Origin: Rostratula benghalensis
Taxonomy: Eukaryota > Chordata > Aves > Charadriiformes > Rostratulidae
Assembly (NCBI GenBank): GCA_013399305.1
Contig: VXAI01000309.1
Location: forward strand, 384,187-448,186
Direction of reading: 5' to 3'
Length of the DNA stretch: 64,000 nt
Both the position numbers and the translations under genes were made by a program. The stretch's first letter is position 1. Every line of letters starts with the position of its first letter. The notes below the pieces were generated by a model that made no database searches, was not told the origin of the DNA, and worked only from the letters and a program-made list of their open reading frames with translations. Below, one piece after another: positions 34,241-47,622 of this stretch.

Positions 34241-36498
34241 GTACTTTGAGAATGCATCAAATAAAACGTCACTTGAAAACAAACTGTACTCCTCCTGCAT
34301 CAAAGAGTGGAAGAGCAGAACTCAGGAGGGTCTTTGATCAGGAGTTCAAGTATTTTACTAGTCCTCTACACTTTGTCATGTTCTCCTGGAAGTATGAGGA
34401 CAATAGGGTTCTTGGCAATTTTTGTGCCATTAAACAAACATGATTTGAAATAAAACAAAACTAAACCCCACATACTGAATACAATTGAGTGACATAATGG
34501 GTATCTTGAGGCATGTGATTTCATTGAGTCTTTCATCACTCTTTCTCCCATATCTCCCTGTCTCTGATATTACAAACAAACCCATTATCTATCCTCTTCA
34601 ACAACTGAAGGATAAAGTGACTTATCAAAGTGTTTCTTTTTGTGTTTACTGTTAACAGTCATTTTCTTTGATTTAGATAAAACCCCCTTCTTTTAAAGAG
34701 ACTTTATCGTTCTGTATTAGGCCTAAAATGTTCTTTTTACCCATGTTTAGAGAAGTGCTTGTTTTTGGGTTTTGTTTCACATATTTTTATATTCCAGCCT
34801 ACTATGTATCTTTCTAATTTTATTTTGTGAAAATAAGGGTGTGGAAGTAGAAGCGTGTAACAGAGCATAAAATGATTGAAGACTGTGAAAGTAAAGCTGT
34901 AGCTAGAAAGCGGTGCTTTATAAATGGGAGTAATAACCCCTAGGTTGTAGTCTTCACAACAGAGTAATTTCATCATGAAATCCTAGTGTCTGGATTCAAA
35001 ATGAAAGAGCCAGAAGGGGAAAAGAAGGAAGGAAAGAGTGTATGAAAAGTGCTGAGAGTAAGAAGCTGGCCTTTGTAGCATTCAAATACACAAGCTATCA
35101 TATTTAAATAGTAAGGATACGAATGCCCCAATGTACAACTTTTGAACAATATGGAACAAAACAATAAAATGTCAGGAAGAAATGTTGCCTTAGCACTTGT
35201 ATTTAAAACATTGCCTTGCATCTATTGTGACTATCAAGCAAGCATAGGAGATTTGTTCCTCAGAAACCTTTGAAAGTTTCTGATTGGAAACTGTAAACTG
35301 AAGTCATTGAGGATTTGGTCCATTTTTCATGTAGAAAATCTGGCTAATAAGTTCTCGGAGGGCTTCTCAGATGTTTCTGTTTTCAAGTTTTCATGCTCTG
35401 TGCGATTTGAGTAATTTATCTCTGCAGTTCTCACTTCTTAAGCAAGTGGTCACATTAGTACTTGATGCTTCTTGATACTGAAATCTCCATTTTGAGCTCA
35501 TCTCAACATGTATCCATGTCCTCTTTGCTCTTCTAATTTTAAAAAATTATAATTTTGCTGTGCACTGTAACTTTATTTGAGAACCACTATGAATGATTTT
35601 GCATTGATTATTGACTAATTTGTCTGATTCTCATATTTCATCTGATGCTATATCCCAATAACTTTTACAAGTCTCCTCCATTAATACACAATGGATAAGA
35701 GACAAGTGTAGAGACAGGATGCCTAAAGTTCTTCTTTATCACACAAAAACGTTGATTAAGCAGGTTGAATTTGCATGCACTGAAATGAAGATTAATCTAT
35801 AATAACAGAACCATTTCCAACCTCAGGAAGCACAGGTAGATGGCTTTAGTAACAAAATGACCTTTTTGCATTTTGCAGGAGTTATTTACAGCTTTGGTCT
35901 ACACTGCATTTTTTTCTGTTGAAAATACACCCAGGCAGATCATCAATAGTTCCATTTAGAAGAAGGGGAGGCCAAATGACCACATTGTAGTGTTAACATA
36001 CTGCTAAAATACAGTTCGGCTATCAAAAGAGTAGGTTGTCACTCTGCCTTAAAAGCAAGTATCTCTCCCAGCAGTGCAGAAACAGAGCTGTTCTTTTAAA
36101 TACATCTTTTCGTATCACTTAATACAGATTCCATCACAATCTGTTATTATGCAAAGGAGTGACAAGGATGAAAACAGGACTAAGATATCTTTATCTTCCT
36201 GATCAAAATGGTCAACAGAGGGTTTTTGGAACATGAAGAGTTATTCAGCTGATACTACAATCTACTCAACATTTTTCAGCACTGCTTTTTACAGTTTATT
36301 TTTAATATTAATTTATTTGCTACCTGTCTAATACAATAGCTTGGGTGAAAATTAACACTGAGACTAGATGAGTGTATACATAATAGATATACTGGTAAAT
36401 TAATATGTTAACATAAATTAGTGTACGTATGTATTAATTATATATTAAGTTATTATCAGATCTTAGATATAAAAACAACATATACTGTTACATACACA

Positions 36499-36553
36499 GA
36501 TGATCTTTAAGGTCCCTTCCGACTCTAACCATTCTATGATGCTATGATACTAT
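36499..36553 (+). mobile_element. Minimal CR1 3' tail, plus strand
   Basis: 'GATGATCTTTAAGGTCCCTTCCGACTC' followed by 'CATTCTATGATGCTATGATACTAT' is the terminal ~55 bp of CR1 with its 8-bp-type repeats. It is an extreme 5'-truncated insertion, or a remnant, in AT-rich DNA. Confidence 0.85.
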
Positions 36554-36721
36554 ATATAACATATATTAAATATACGCCACAATTGGATATATATTACAAT
36601 TAAAACTAGTATGACTGTGTCTTCTTGCATTCTTTTTTTAGCCTTTTGCTCTAAAAAGAAGTCAAAACAATACAAGGAAGGAAAAGAATTACTATCCAAT
36701 CTCAGTGGATTTTTATCACCT

Positions 36722-37085
36722 AGAATCATAGAATAGCTCAAGTTGGAAGGGACTTGTAAGGATTATCAAGTCCAACTGCCTGTTTGTCACAGGACTACCT
36801 TAAACAAAACCACATGACTAAGATTATCTTCCAGGTGCTCCTTGAACTCTGACAGGCTTGGTGGTGTGATGACTTTTCTAGGGAGCCTGTCCCAGAACTA
36901 GAGTTCTTCCCCTCTAGTGAAGAACTTTTTCTTAATGTCTGATCTGAAATTCCCTGGCTACAGTTTCATACCATTTCTTTGTGTCATATTGCTGGTCATC
37001 AGAGAGAGGACATTAGCACCTTCCCCTCCACTGTCCCCCTTGAGGAAGTTGTAGATTGTTTCTTTATATGGATAGTCTCTCCCTG
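36722..37085 (-). mobile_element. CR1 LINE, minus strand, older subfamily
   Basis: Starts with AGAATCATAGAATAGCTCAAG and 'TTGGAAGGGACTTGTAAGGATTATCAAGTCC'. It continues through 'CTTGAACTCTGACAGGCTTGGTGGTGTG', 'GAAGAACTTTTTCTTAATGTC' and 'GAGGAAGTTGTAGATTG'. The 'TGACAGGCTTGG' and 'CTGGTCATCAGAGAGAGG' blocks mark a different CR1 subfamily from those at 19.0 and 43.2 kb. It ends near 37085, just before an A28 tract. Confidence 0.85.
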
Positions 37086-37106
37086 AGATATATCCTAGCA
37101 CACACC

Positions 37107-37134
<28 letters not shown>
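37107..37134. repeat. A28 homopolymer
   Basis: Twenty-eight A residues, then GAGGG and a T-rich run. CR1 does not use poly(A) tails, so this is an independent tract or a local expansion next to the CR1 5' side. Confidence 0.92.
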
Positions 37135-37138
<4 letters not shown>

Positions 37139-39527
37139 GTTTTTTTTCAGTATTTTAGCACAGTAGGGTGAATTCAGAGTTTATATACTTACTACTTGGC
37201 TCCTATATGAAGGTTGGATAAAAATGGATGAGCACATTAGGAGACCAGATGGGATCTTCAGGCACAGCCAACAGGAGGTGCAAAATAAGCAGGAAAGCTA
37301 GTGAAATGGACACTCTCTTGGGAAATTATGCAGAAGTTTAACCTTGGGATTCCAGAAAGAAAAGCACAAGCCACTGCTGCTCCAAATTAGCAACCAGGAC
37401 TCTCTAGCTGAAGTTAATAATGGCTCATATCCTCCATCACTCATCACAGAAGGTGTTCTGCAACAAATGTTTAACCACAGATCCAGAGGTCAGGTCAAAA
37501 ATGATCAGTATTTATATTAATCCAGTGATCATTACATACCATTACAACACAAAAGAGTTGAAAGTGCCTCAACTGATAGTGACAACAGTCTTATGAAAGT
37601 TCTTGCACAGTCTCACCTGTCATGTTAAGGTCAGAATTTTACCGTCTCAGGGTCTTAACTATGTACAAATTTGTCACTTGTGTAATGCTCATCTTTAGTG
37701 ATTTTAGTTATTGTTAATTGCAACCTTAGGACATAAAATAAAGCTTTGTGCAACTCTTCCCCCACTTAATCTTTAGAAAAAGAGAAATACAATTCAGTAT
37801 TCATTAAGTGAGCAAATTCATAGATGTTCCGCTGCAGCATGAATGGGTGCTACTACAGTTCTCATGCAGCAGATCCCTTTCTGGAATAAACACCTGCTTC
37901 AAAACCTGCTTGGAAAAATATTATTACTCAGACTCACAAAATCTAATATAAACACTACTTCGGGGTAATTCCTGAACAAAAGAGAAAACAAGACCTTTCT
38001 TGATATCATTTTATGTATCATAGTGTTATGTTTCTTCATATTCACTACAACTCACTACAAAAGAGAGGAGGTGGTGTTGAAATACCTGCCTTCAATGCAG
38101 CCTGATTTAGACCCTTCTAAAACAGGGAGCATGCATTCACCTGCATCAGGGACAGCTATAAGACCTTTCCACAGTATAATTTGAACCCCTTCCCAGTAGA
38201 ATATCTATCACTGTTATTAACAGCTCCGCTGCTCCGCCACTGCTCAAGCATTGCCTACTTCAATTGTGAAGGGTAAACTGCTATATACATTGGTTGACTA
38301 CATGACTTTTACATTATTGTATTAGATCTTATTGGGAAACTCTGAACCATCTAAAAAGAAAGATTAATTTCCATTCTCATTTCCCAAATCTCAAGGATTA
38401 ATTTGGGCCTGAAGTTTAAAGATTAATTTAGTTTACTAACGAAAATAGGAAATAAAATGGAAATCTGCCTCAGGTCTTTGTTTGCTAATGTTCATACAGG
38501 CACGTATGTTGTCACCTTTGTCATCTATATTGAGTGTAATTTCAAATATGGAGTTGGGTGTCTCCTTAACCCTTACATACACAAACAGAGTATTTATGCA
38601 GGGCAAGACAACAAAATCAGCTGTCAGACAGACCTTGCGCAGAAATATTTTATGTATGCAAATAAATCTACATTGTGCTTATAGCATTATACCAGGCACT
38701 ACACCTTCTAATCTGGTGTTGCTCCCTTTGCTTCAGAGAAATTACTCCTAATTTAATTGTTTATGAGTAATATTAGAATCAGATCTATTCCATTTCTTCA
38801 GTTAGAAGTACTTTTTTGTCCTCTGGTTAATCCATGAGTTAAGTTTTACAGTTTCCCACAAATAATAAAGCGAGACTGTTGCACAGTGATTGAAGTTTCT
38901 GTGAAAATCTGTCTTCAGATGACTCAGGAATTTTGCATTAAAGGACTGGAAATTGTACTTGCTTTCTATTTTAATTGTCTTGTTTTCAAAGAAATACATT
39001 TACCTGGAAATAATTTACATATTTGTCTCAATTCCTGTGAAGGTATCATCCACTCCCCTAGTACTTCTATGAGGACTATCTAACATACCATCAGAAGTAA
39101 AACATATAAATCAGAATTGGCATTTACCTGACCTCATGATGAAAGCTATAATAACATCTGTTCTTCCTAAATGTTTCTTTTTACCTTTCTCTCACATGTT
39201 GGTAAAATTAAGATAGGCTTTGTGCAACTCTCTGGAGAAACCAAGTCCCAAAACACTTTGGAATGAGACTCTGAGGTTAATTCTAGATATAATCCACCAG
39301 CAGCAGAAAATCTAGCCCGAGAGTTTTATTGGTTAAAACTAACCTCCAACTAGAAACTAATAAGCTGCTCGTGCAGCATACACACTGACTGATTACAATT
39401 AGCATGAAACTGCACTGGAAAAGTGGATATCCCAATTTTGAAACAGCTTCAGTTTCCAGATGGTCCTATTAAGATGTAGCCTCAAGTATTGCAAATTACA
39501 TGACTGTAGTCTTTGGACCCAATCCTC

Positions 39528-39681
39528 AGTTGGCACTGAGTCTCATAGCTAGGATATTTCTCCTAATATTTAAATAGTATTTAAATGAGGCCAAATCTTA
39601 CAAATTTTGTTCTTCCTTATTAACTTTTGAAGGTGCTTCTGCTTGCTACTGACTTATATGGGGAAAAATATGGGGCAGAAT
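39528..39681. repeat. 154-bp spaced direct repeat, copy 1
   Basis: Aligns without gaps to 39965-40118 (offset 437) with 142 of 154 identical positions. The central part, including ATATTTAAATAGTATTTAAA, is perfectly conserved, and the differences cluster at both ends. Confidence 0.95.
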
Positions 39682-39964
39682 CTCTTCTCTTTTAATCTGT
39701 CCAACTTGATCTGTAAAAAAATTTACTAATCTTACACACATCCCAGTCCTTTGTGGTCAATGGGATGTTCAGCTACTCTTTCAATACTCTGCACCACAGT
39801 TCAACTTTCTAGGATATGCATGAATCCTTTGGGGACCTGGTAATGAGAAGTGTGGGGCGGAAAAACATCTTACACTGACAAGCCTTAGCAAAGTAAGTTA
39901 TCTGGCATGTTGCGGTGCTGTGGGGAAAGTGCCTAAACCCTCAGAGTTTATCCAAGGGCTCTCA

Positions 39965-40118
39965 AGTTGGCACTGAGTCTCCTGACTAGGATATTCCTCT
40001 TTATATTTAAATAGTATTTAAATGAGGCCAAATCTTACAAATTTTGTTCTTCCTTATTAACTTTTGAAGGTGCTCCTGCTTGCTACTGATTTACATGGGC
40101 AAAACAATGGGGCAGAAT
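39965..40118. repeat. 154-bp spaced direct repeat, copy 2
   Basis: Second copy of 39528-39681 in the same orientation, separated by about 283 bp of unrelated sequence. No CR1 or LTR signature is present in either copy. Confidence 0.95.
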
Positions 40119-41705
40119 ATTCAGTTTATTCAAGGGATTTCTAACAGGTACTCACAGCAAACATGAGATACTTAAAACCACACAGGTCATGCCCACATAC
40201 TGAATTCTGTGTTTTCTTATCATATATAGAGTAATGGCTCCACAGATAATCAGTTCTTACAGTTTTCAAAGCCTAACTTTGGCAGTCTTAAATATTTATT
40301 TCCTGTTTTAGATAGAATGGTATGGCTTAGAGTCATACCAGAGAACGCATCACCAAATCTGCCCTAAACCCCAAGAATCTGGCAGTTTGCTTCATACTGT
40401 CTGTACTTTCTCAAAGGGCTGCATTTTCTGTATTACCGTTTTTATTGACTGTTCTAGTTTTAATGAGTAGAGTGACTCATCCAATGTCTAAGCTATTACA
40501 GTATCAAATTTTAGAAGACAGAAGCAAGAATTTGTTTCTAACTTGTAAGCTTTAAAGACAACTTTCTATCATAAGTAGATGGCTTTTCTTTAACTTTTTT
40601 ATGGTAGTTATGCAAATGCATAACAGAGAGGTACAGAGGCTTCAAAAAATCACAGGCAGTCTGAGAGCTCCAGCTCAGTAACATATGTAGCTAATTGTTA
40701 TCTTTGTTACTACAATAAAACTACTTAGTACTGCCTGTAATATAGAAAATTAAAGGCTATATATAAAAAGAAGACACGCAAAAGCCACCCACTACTGCAA
40801 TAAAGGAAATGCGATTAATCACTACATGTACTGCCAAAGAAAGATTTGCTTGTGGTAATTATAGGAAAATATAAGCTTTCATGGACAGAAAGGAGAGAAA
40901 AAAATGAGAATAAAAATAAGGAGCAGAGAACAGTAGACACAGCCTTTAATAAGTTATCGAAGTTTCCTCCTTGGCTGCTTACTCCAATCTTTCCTAATCA
41001 GTTGAGGTATTTTATTTACAGCAGTTGCTACCAAGGACAGCAGGCCAAGAAGAAACATCTCTGTAAATAATAAATATTCTTCTACCCTGACTATATTAAT
41101 CTCAAAAGATAAATAAATAGAATCATTAACTAATGAATATACATTAAGCCAGGCGTGGCTTTTCTCCCTTTCCAAGTGTCTCTGTCTGGATTTAATTTGC
41201 TTGCTTTTGCTTCTTCGTGTTTTTTTCCTACACTCACAGTAGAGCAAGTCTGTCCATTGGTCTTCTGTTTGATTGTACTGTGTATGAACAGCACCGGGAT
41301 AGGAAGAAGTCTGTTCAGTTTTTGATGCATTCAAATGTTTTTGATAATAAATTTTATTTCTGTTTTCTACTTAGGACATATTATCCCTGCTTGTATTGTG
41401 AAAACAAATAATAGTAGACACCTCTCTTTTCTGTTTGCTGTATTTTTATAGAGGGTTGAGGTGATTCTGCGACCAAAAAACTCACTCCACATCAAAATTA
41501 ATGTCAATGTTAACAACCAAATCAAGAAGAGTATAGAAGGAGCTCCTCCACTCCCCCATACAGTAAATTTCCACAGGTAGGGACAACAGAAACAACTCCA
41601 GGCTGATACTCTTAGTTAAATGCAGGTAAGTGGAGAGTAGTCATTTTGAAAATGCAGATTCTTTGCCAAATTTCAGAGTCCACTTTTTATTGTGCGACAA
41701 GCCCT

Positions 41706-41837
41706 GCAGGCAGCCAGTGCCTTCTATATACAGAGTCCCACCCCTTCATAGCAACAAAAAATGAAGCTAAAGCAGGCAACCAGTACCTTGTATATACAGA
41801 GTCCCACCCCTTCACAGCAACAAAAAATGAAGCTAAA
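41706..41837. repeat. 66-bp tandem duplication, two copies
   Basis: Units 41706-41771 and 41772-41837 match at 62 of 66 positions and are followed by the first 8 bases of a third unit. Because 66 is a multiple of three, a short plus-strand ORF (41646-41867) contains a 22-residue repeat with the core YTESHPF...ATKNEAKAG. I regard this as a by-product of the duplication, not a gene. Confidence 0.95.
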
Positions 41838-42682
41838 GCAGGCAAGCAAGGAAAATCAAGGTTCTGATTTCAAAATTAATGAATATTTGCATTTGAATTA
41901 TGACATGATAATATATAAACCCAGATATTATTTTAAAATTTGTTTTTAAAAGTTTTCCCCAGAAAAGTAATTAAAATGGTGCATTGAGTATATGTCTTAA
42001 GTTAGGAATCTAATACAACATTGCTTCCTTCAATGTCTGAAAGATGGTCTCAGAGTTATAGAGGAGCCTCATGGGAAGTTATCTGATCATGGTGAGCTTG
42101 ACAGGCCTCATGTCTGAGTGCAAAAGCAGATATGTTCTCATAAATTGGAAATTTTTGGTGCTCAATAAAGAATTTAGCACAATGAATACTCAGTATGAAG
42201 AGCTTTGGTATTATGGTTAAAATCTCTCCTGGGCAAAACAAGGTCATTCTGGGACTGCTGTGACCCTTTGAGTCCCAGGACATAGCAGCTGTACCCCGGC
42301 AATGTTTTTTCCTGAACAGATACCAGGCTGTATGTGGAGATTTCACCCAAAGAGTTCACTCCATCTTTCTGCAGACCTGTTCGTAGTTCCCCATTATTAA
42401 CTTTCTTACGTGGCATTCCAGTCTGCTTCTCTGAGATGACAACAGTGCAATGCAGTCTAGTACACTAGTTTCTGTACTCATATACTAAGTAGTCTAAATT
42501 TGTCTTAGATAGCAAAATGCATTAGTTGTGAATTAAAATGTGCACTTTATGCAGAGTAGCAGTCCAAGATCCACTTCATGAACACTACTCATGTAGTATG
42601 ACCAACACAGATTTTTAAAAGTAACAGCTTAATTTTATTAGGAGTTTTTAGCTAGCTGGCTCTCCCTATCTCAGACAGTTAG

Positions 42683-42703
42683 TTTTTTTTTTTAAAAAAA
42701 AAA
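42683..42703. repeat. T11A10 perfect palindrome
   Basis: Eleven T residues directly followed by ten A residues, giving a 20-bp self-complementary run able to form a cruciform or hairpin. Confidence 0.9.
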
Positions 42704-43240
42704 GAAGCCTAGAAAGATGTTGCTTTTGAAAAGTAGACCCAGCACAGGTAAATGATGATTAGGCAAGAGGCCACACACCTGGATTATTGTTTTTCCCTGA
42801 AGGTAAAGCTAGAAAAGTTCATATAAAGGGAAAGAAAAATGAAAGAAAGAAAACTCTTCAGGAGATAAGACCTGTCAGTAGAAACTTGATAGCACAGAAA
42901 TAAAGAATATGAAATCTACAAAATTTAGAAAATAGCTAAATTACCTCTAGGAATCTGTTGATATGCTAATGGAGCATAATTTTAATTTAAGAAAGCTCTG
43001 TTAATAATTTTTAGTGATTAAAAAAGTCTAGGAAATTTCATCTACCCCTCATAGCTACCATTTTAAAAATAGTTTCCAAGCATCCTTTCTTTGGGTGACT
43101 TATGTTTTGAATTTGTGCAAATCTAATAGAAGAACTCATCACCTGTAGAAAGTGAAAAACACATTGAAAAAATTTTCAAAAATGTCTTCTAAGTATCTTT
43201 ATATGTATGCATACACATATTAAAGGAAATCCTTATAGAA

Positions 43241-44232
43241 ACAGAATCACAGAAAAGTTTGGGCTGGAAGAGGCCTTAAAATAAACGAGTTTCAGCCCCC
43301 ATGCCATGGGCAGGGACACCTCCTACTAGACCAGGTTGCCCAAAACCCCATCCAGTCTGGTCTTGAACAGTTCCAGGCATAGGGCATCCAAAATTTCTCT
43401 GGGTAACCTGTTCCAGCGTCTCACCACATTCACTGTGAAGAATTTCTTCCTAATATCTAATCTAAATCTCCTCTCTATCAATTTAAAACCATTACCCCCT
43501 GTTCTTTCACTACACTCCCTCATAAAAAGTCCTTCCCTGTCTCTCTTGTAAATATTGAACGCTTGTTATAAGGTCTCCACTGAGTCTTGTCTTCTCCCAG
43601 CTCTCTCACATGTCCTCTTAGGAGAGACTGCGGCCTTCTTATCATCTTTGTAGCCCCCCTCTTCACCCATTCCAACAGGTCTATGTTCTTTCATTGCTGA
43701 GGACTCCAGAGATGGATGCAGTACTCCAGGTGTGGTCTCAACATAGTGGAATAGAGAGGGAGCATTGCCTCCCTCAACCTGCTGGCCACAATTTTGATGC
43801 AGCCCAGGGTGCAGTAGTTGGCTTTCTGGGCTGCCAATGCACATTGCCAGCTCATGTTGAGCTTCTTGCATGCCCAACTCCATCTCCTCAGGGCTGCTGT
43901 CAATCAATTCTCTGTGCAATCTGTATTTGTATTTGGGATTGCAGGACCTTGCATTTGGCCTTGTTGAACTTCAACACGATTTCACACACCCACATTTCAA
44001 TTGTGTCCCAAGTCCCTCTGGATGGCATCCCAGCATATTGACTGTGCCACACAGCTTAGTGTCAGCAAACTTGCTGTGGGTGCACCCAATCCCCCTGTCT
44101 ATGTCCCCAGGAAAGATGTTGACGAGCATTAGTCCCAGTATTGATCCCTAGGAACACCACTCATCACTGATTTCCACTTAGACATTGAGCCCTTGACCGC
44201 AAACCTTTGAACATGGCCATTCATCCAGTTCC
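43241..44232 (-). mobile_element. CR1 LINE, minus strand, ~1 kb
   Basis: 3' end 'AATCACAGAAAAGTTTGGGCTGGAAGAGGCC', then 'GGGCAGGGACACCTCCTACTAGACCAGG', 'GCGTCTCACCACATTCACTG', 'GTTATAAGGTCTCCACTGAG', 'CTGCTGGCCACAATTTTGATGC', 'CACAGCTTAGTGTCAGCAAACTTGCTG' and 'TATTGATCCCTAGGAACACCACTCATCAC'. It is collinear with CR1 from the 3' UTR into the ORF2 region past the reverse-transcriptase core. The minus-strand ORFs 43326-43523 (LDIRKKFFTVNVVRRWNRLPREILDA...) and 43691-43903 (LEYCIHLWSPQQ) are ORF2 remnants. It is frameshifted and 5'-truncated. Confidence 0.93.
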
Positions 44233-45927
44233 CATTCTTCATAGTTTTTATCTTTCCATTCTAAAGTATTTACAATTTTTAACCTCTTGTTATTCATTTT
44301 GACAAACTTTGCATGTTGAAGAGGAAAGAAACAATAAACAATAGACCAATCAGCTTTCCGTAAGTGTTTTAAAATTTTGACTGTAACCTTTAAGGAGAAA
44401 TTTGTAAGGCAGAGTGTAAGTACTATTTTCTTTGGCCAAAACAAGAAACAAAAAACCCAAAACCAAACAAAAATAAATCCTACTACAAAGCAAAAAGCAA
44501 ACAATAGGAGGATTTTAGCAGCAAAGATGCTATACATCTTCAGAAAATCTGTCTTATTACATTACTTCCCTGCAAACTTCATAATGATAACTTATCTGAA
44601 TTTGTTACAATGTTATCTCTTAATTTACAGTCATTTGATTTTGTATTTTAAAAGTGCTTCCTTGAAAAGCTTCACAAGAACACTAAATCAATAAATGTCA
44701 ACACCTCATACAAAGTAGAGATGATTTATTTCTCTACTTGGTCTAAGAAGATAATTGCATGGAAATCTGATGGGTACAAATAACATCTCAAGGTAACTAG
44801 ATGAGTCAGTAACAATGTTATGTACAGTTCAAAGGGTAAAGAAAATAGCCAAAGGCACAATTTTTATAGCTCGTCCTTGATAAAAAATTGGTTTGTATAT
44901 ATGATTTATATTTGTTGTTATGGTCCTAGAGATGTACTTAATAATTTCTCATGAAGCAGAAATAATTTTGGGAACCTAACTGGATAGAAAAGGTGTTTTC
45001 TTTCCTTTGCTTTTGTAGCTACCTACAGTTTATCCTGAGATTTTACAGGTCTGTCTCCTCTCCATAACCTGTACCTTTGTGTAGTTATTTGAAAGTATGC
45101 ATCCCCTAATTCATACCTTTAATTACTGCTATATCTGAATACCTAAAAAAAGATACAGATATAGATTGTATCTTTACTCACTTTTCTTGCACGATTGTTG
45201 TCTACAGCTTGCATACTTTTTTCTCCTCACTTTGCCTTTGCATCTATCATCACTTAGCTGCTGCTCCTAGAAGCAGCAATTAGTGTAGAAAGACTGTTAT
45301 GTAAAGGCAATGTTTACATTTCTTCCTGAACATCTTTCATATCTGTACAGAGAGAAAAGTTTTGTGTTGTAGTCTGAGAATGTATCTCCTTAAAAGAACA
45401 TGTGTGCCATTCTTGCGCCTGTTGTCACTGGGGATGCTTTACCTCCCCAATGAATCTTGACAGTCAAGAGATGAAATCCCTGAGACAATCTTCTTTCAAG
45501 TCTAATGAGACCCCAGAAGATCAAGATCAGGAACTTGAATATGCTCATTACCAGGACATCAAGTTAATAGACTGTTTAAGGTTTAATTCTTATGAACATG
45601 AAAGCTGTTGCAGCTGATATCATTGATTTACCAGGACCATTTGAATTCAAGATTGCACAAAAGCTGTACCCTTTGTGCAGGTAGTCCAAAGTGCAAAGGT
45701 GTAAGTGAGATATTATGGTATTAAAAGAAAAAAATATATATTTTTCAGCCTTTGAAACCCAAAATAATCCTTCTCTTACTCTTGTGTATATGTGAATGAA
45801 ATTTCTAGTTCTGAGGTAGCATGAATACAGCTTTTCCAAGACTGGTAAGATTTTACTTGCACTTTCTACATACATTTTATTACACAGGCTTTGATTCCAA
45901 GGCCAATACATGTTTCACATAAAATAA

Positions 45928-45990
45928 NNNNNNNNNNNNNNNNNNNNNNNNNNNNNNNNNNNNNNNNNNNNNNNNNNNNNNNNNNNNNNN
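45928..45990. other. Assembly gap (63 N)
   Basis: Unresolved bases in AT-rich sequence. Confidence 0.99.
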
Positions 45991-47586
45991 AATACAAGAC
46001 TAATAAGGTAAAAACTTGAAAAAAAAATTTCAACCTAGAAGCGCAATACAGTGAAAATATATATAAACCCAAGGATATTTTTACAGTGTTGTTTTTTGAA
46101 AAACTGTTCCTATACTTTTCATATAGTACCAAAACAAGATTGGGATACAGTTAAAGTCTATAAATAAAAAGCAAAATATAGTTAGGGATTAATCATGGAA
46201 TAATGGCATTCCTTTCTCATGCAGTCTAAAATAAGAAAATTATCCAAGTTTGACAAATGAATCATCACACACAGATTTGGCACTTACAGTAGGTGTTTAT
46301 GAAGAGAATTAGCAGAATGCTTTTGGAACACTAAATTACATAAATCATTAAATGCTTTCAATAGTGCTATCATTTACTGAATCCTCCAGATGGAAAGTTA
46401 AGGGGAAAGAAGGCAAAAATTGTCTAATTAAAGAAGAATGTGGTTTCCTTTTTGAGCACTGAAATTGTTCAGCTGTTCTACCTTGTATTCTTCCTATGAC
46501 AATGCTATTTCAGCCTTTCTCTTCAGGATATTTTCTTTCTGTGGTCTTAATGCAGATTTCCATCAGACATTACTCACTGAAACTCTAACTGAATTCAATA
46601 AGATTTGGCTACTTAGAAATCAGAACCTTATATTTTATTCAGACTGGTCCAAACCACTTTCTCTATTGGAAAATTCTCTCATTTACCAAACATTCTGCTT
46701 TCTTTTTCTCTCTTTCCTTAAATACCTTTTAAAGTTCCAGGCAACCCTTTTACCCAGTGTGGTCTTTTCAGAACCTTCCACAAGATCTTAACTTTGTAGT
46801 CTTTGAGGGTTATTCCTGCACATTCTTTTTTTTGACTCTTAGGATGTTCTTCACGAGTCACCAGAAAAGTTAAATACCAGAAAACCAGAAAACTGAGTTT
46901 AAGACTGTAGACTGCTAACATATGGAGGGAGCTAGATAGATAAGGGAATATAAAATACTTCTGCATGTCCCCATAGTAAACTAAGCAGAAATCCCATGCT
47001 AATGCTGACTGAAGCAAGCAAGCTAGGACAATGGGTGCAACATAATAACATAGAACCAGACGTAACAATTCACTTCTGGGAGTAATACAGCTGCAGCATA
47101 TAGACCATTTAAGAGCTCCTGCCACATTGAAATGTTAGACACATAGCTGACACATTAGGTGTTTTGAGTACAAAATCAGACCCTCAGTATAGATTTGTAC
47201 ACACTGAAATGCTTGAGCTGCTCAGCACCTATCTCAAACCTAAATTCCAGAGGGATTTCACAGTTTCCATACTGTGTAGAACTCCAAATGCCTCTCAAAA
47301 TCTTTGTTGATTAAGTAGACCAACCAAATAGGTGTATTTAGAACAATAAGAAGATGAGGGAGGAAGGATGAGAAGTACATGTAAGTTGTGATGGTTATCA
47401 TGAGTAATCAGGAGACAGGCTCTGCAGGAAAGTAGAAGACAGATTAGAAACCAGAGAATGGCAGTATAACTGAGCAGTGGTTAAGCTTGCTGGAAAGTCA
47501 GGTGTTAGAGATCGAGATTAAGTTAGTTCAGGGAATATGGAGAAAAAAAACAGCCTTTGAAAACGTTTAACAGTAGTCTGGAAAGC

Positions 47587-47622
47587 AGAAGGAAAAGAAA
47601 AAGAAAAAAAAAGGAGGGGGGG
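47587..47622. repeat. Polypurine tract with G-run
   Basis: A 36-base uninterrupted purine run (AGAAGGAAAAGAAAAAG..., ending in GGAGGGGGGG), followed after one T by AGGAGGGAGAGG. Confidence 0.88.

Larger units (their letters stand above)
30801..36498. other. Non-coding sequence, with exon candidate
   Basis: Largely unique DNA. It contains the second copy of the 60-bp segment (31794-31853), a repeat-free candidate regulatory stretch (32335-32660), a T23C15 tract, and the exon candidate at 34165-34240. No complete gene is visible. Confidence 0.5.
37135..43240. other. Non-coding sequence with local duplications
   Basis: No gene is recognised. The stretch holds the spaced direct repeat (39528-39681 and 39965-40118), a 66-bp tandem duplication (41706-41837) and a T11A10 palindrome (42683-42703). 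Minus-strand ORFs 40954-41334, 42056-42346 and 42174-42416 have no recognised domain. Confidence 0.5.

Noticed and set aside
41646..41867. ORF with a 22-residue internal repeat
   Set aside because: Explained by the 66-bp tandem duplication. There is no other coding evidence.
42056..42416. Two overlapping minus-strand ORFs beginning MPRKKVNN and MKSPHTAW
   Set aside because: Looked briefly like a processed gene fragment, but no family is recognisable, no poly(A) tail follows, and the frames are short.
46718..47125. Minus-strand ORF of 135 codons with hydrophobic, membrane-like stretches
   Set aside because: No recognisable family and no splice or promoter context. T-rich DNA readily yields Phe/Leu-rich hydrophobic frames.
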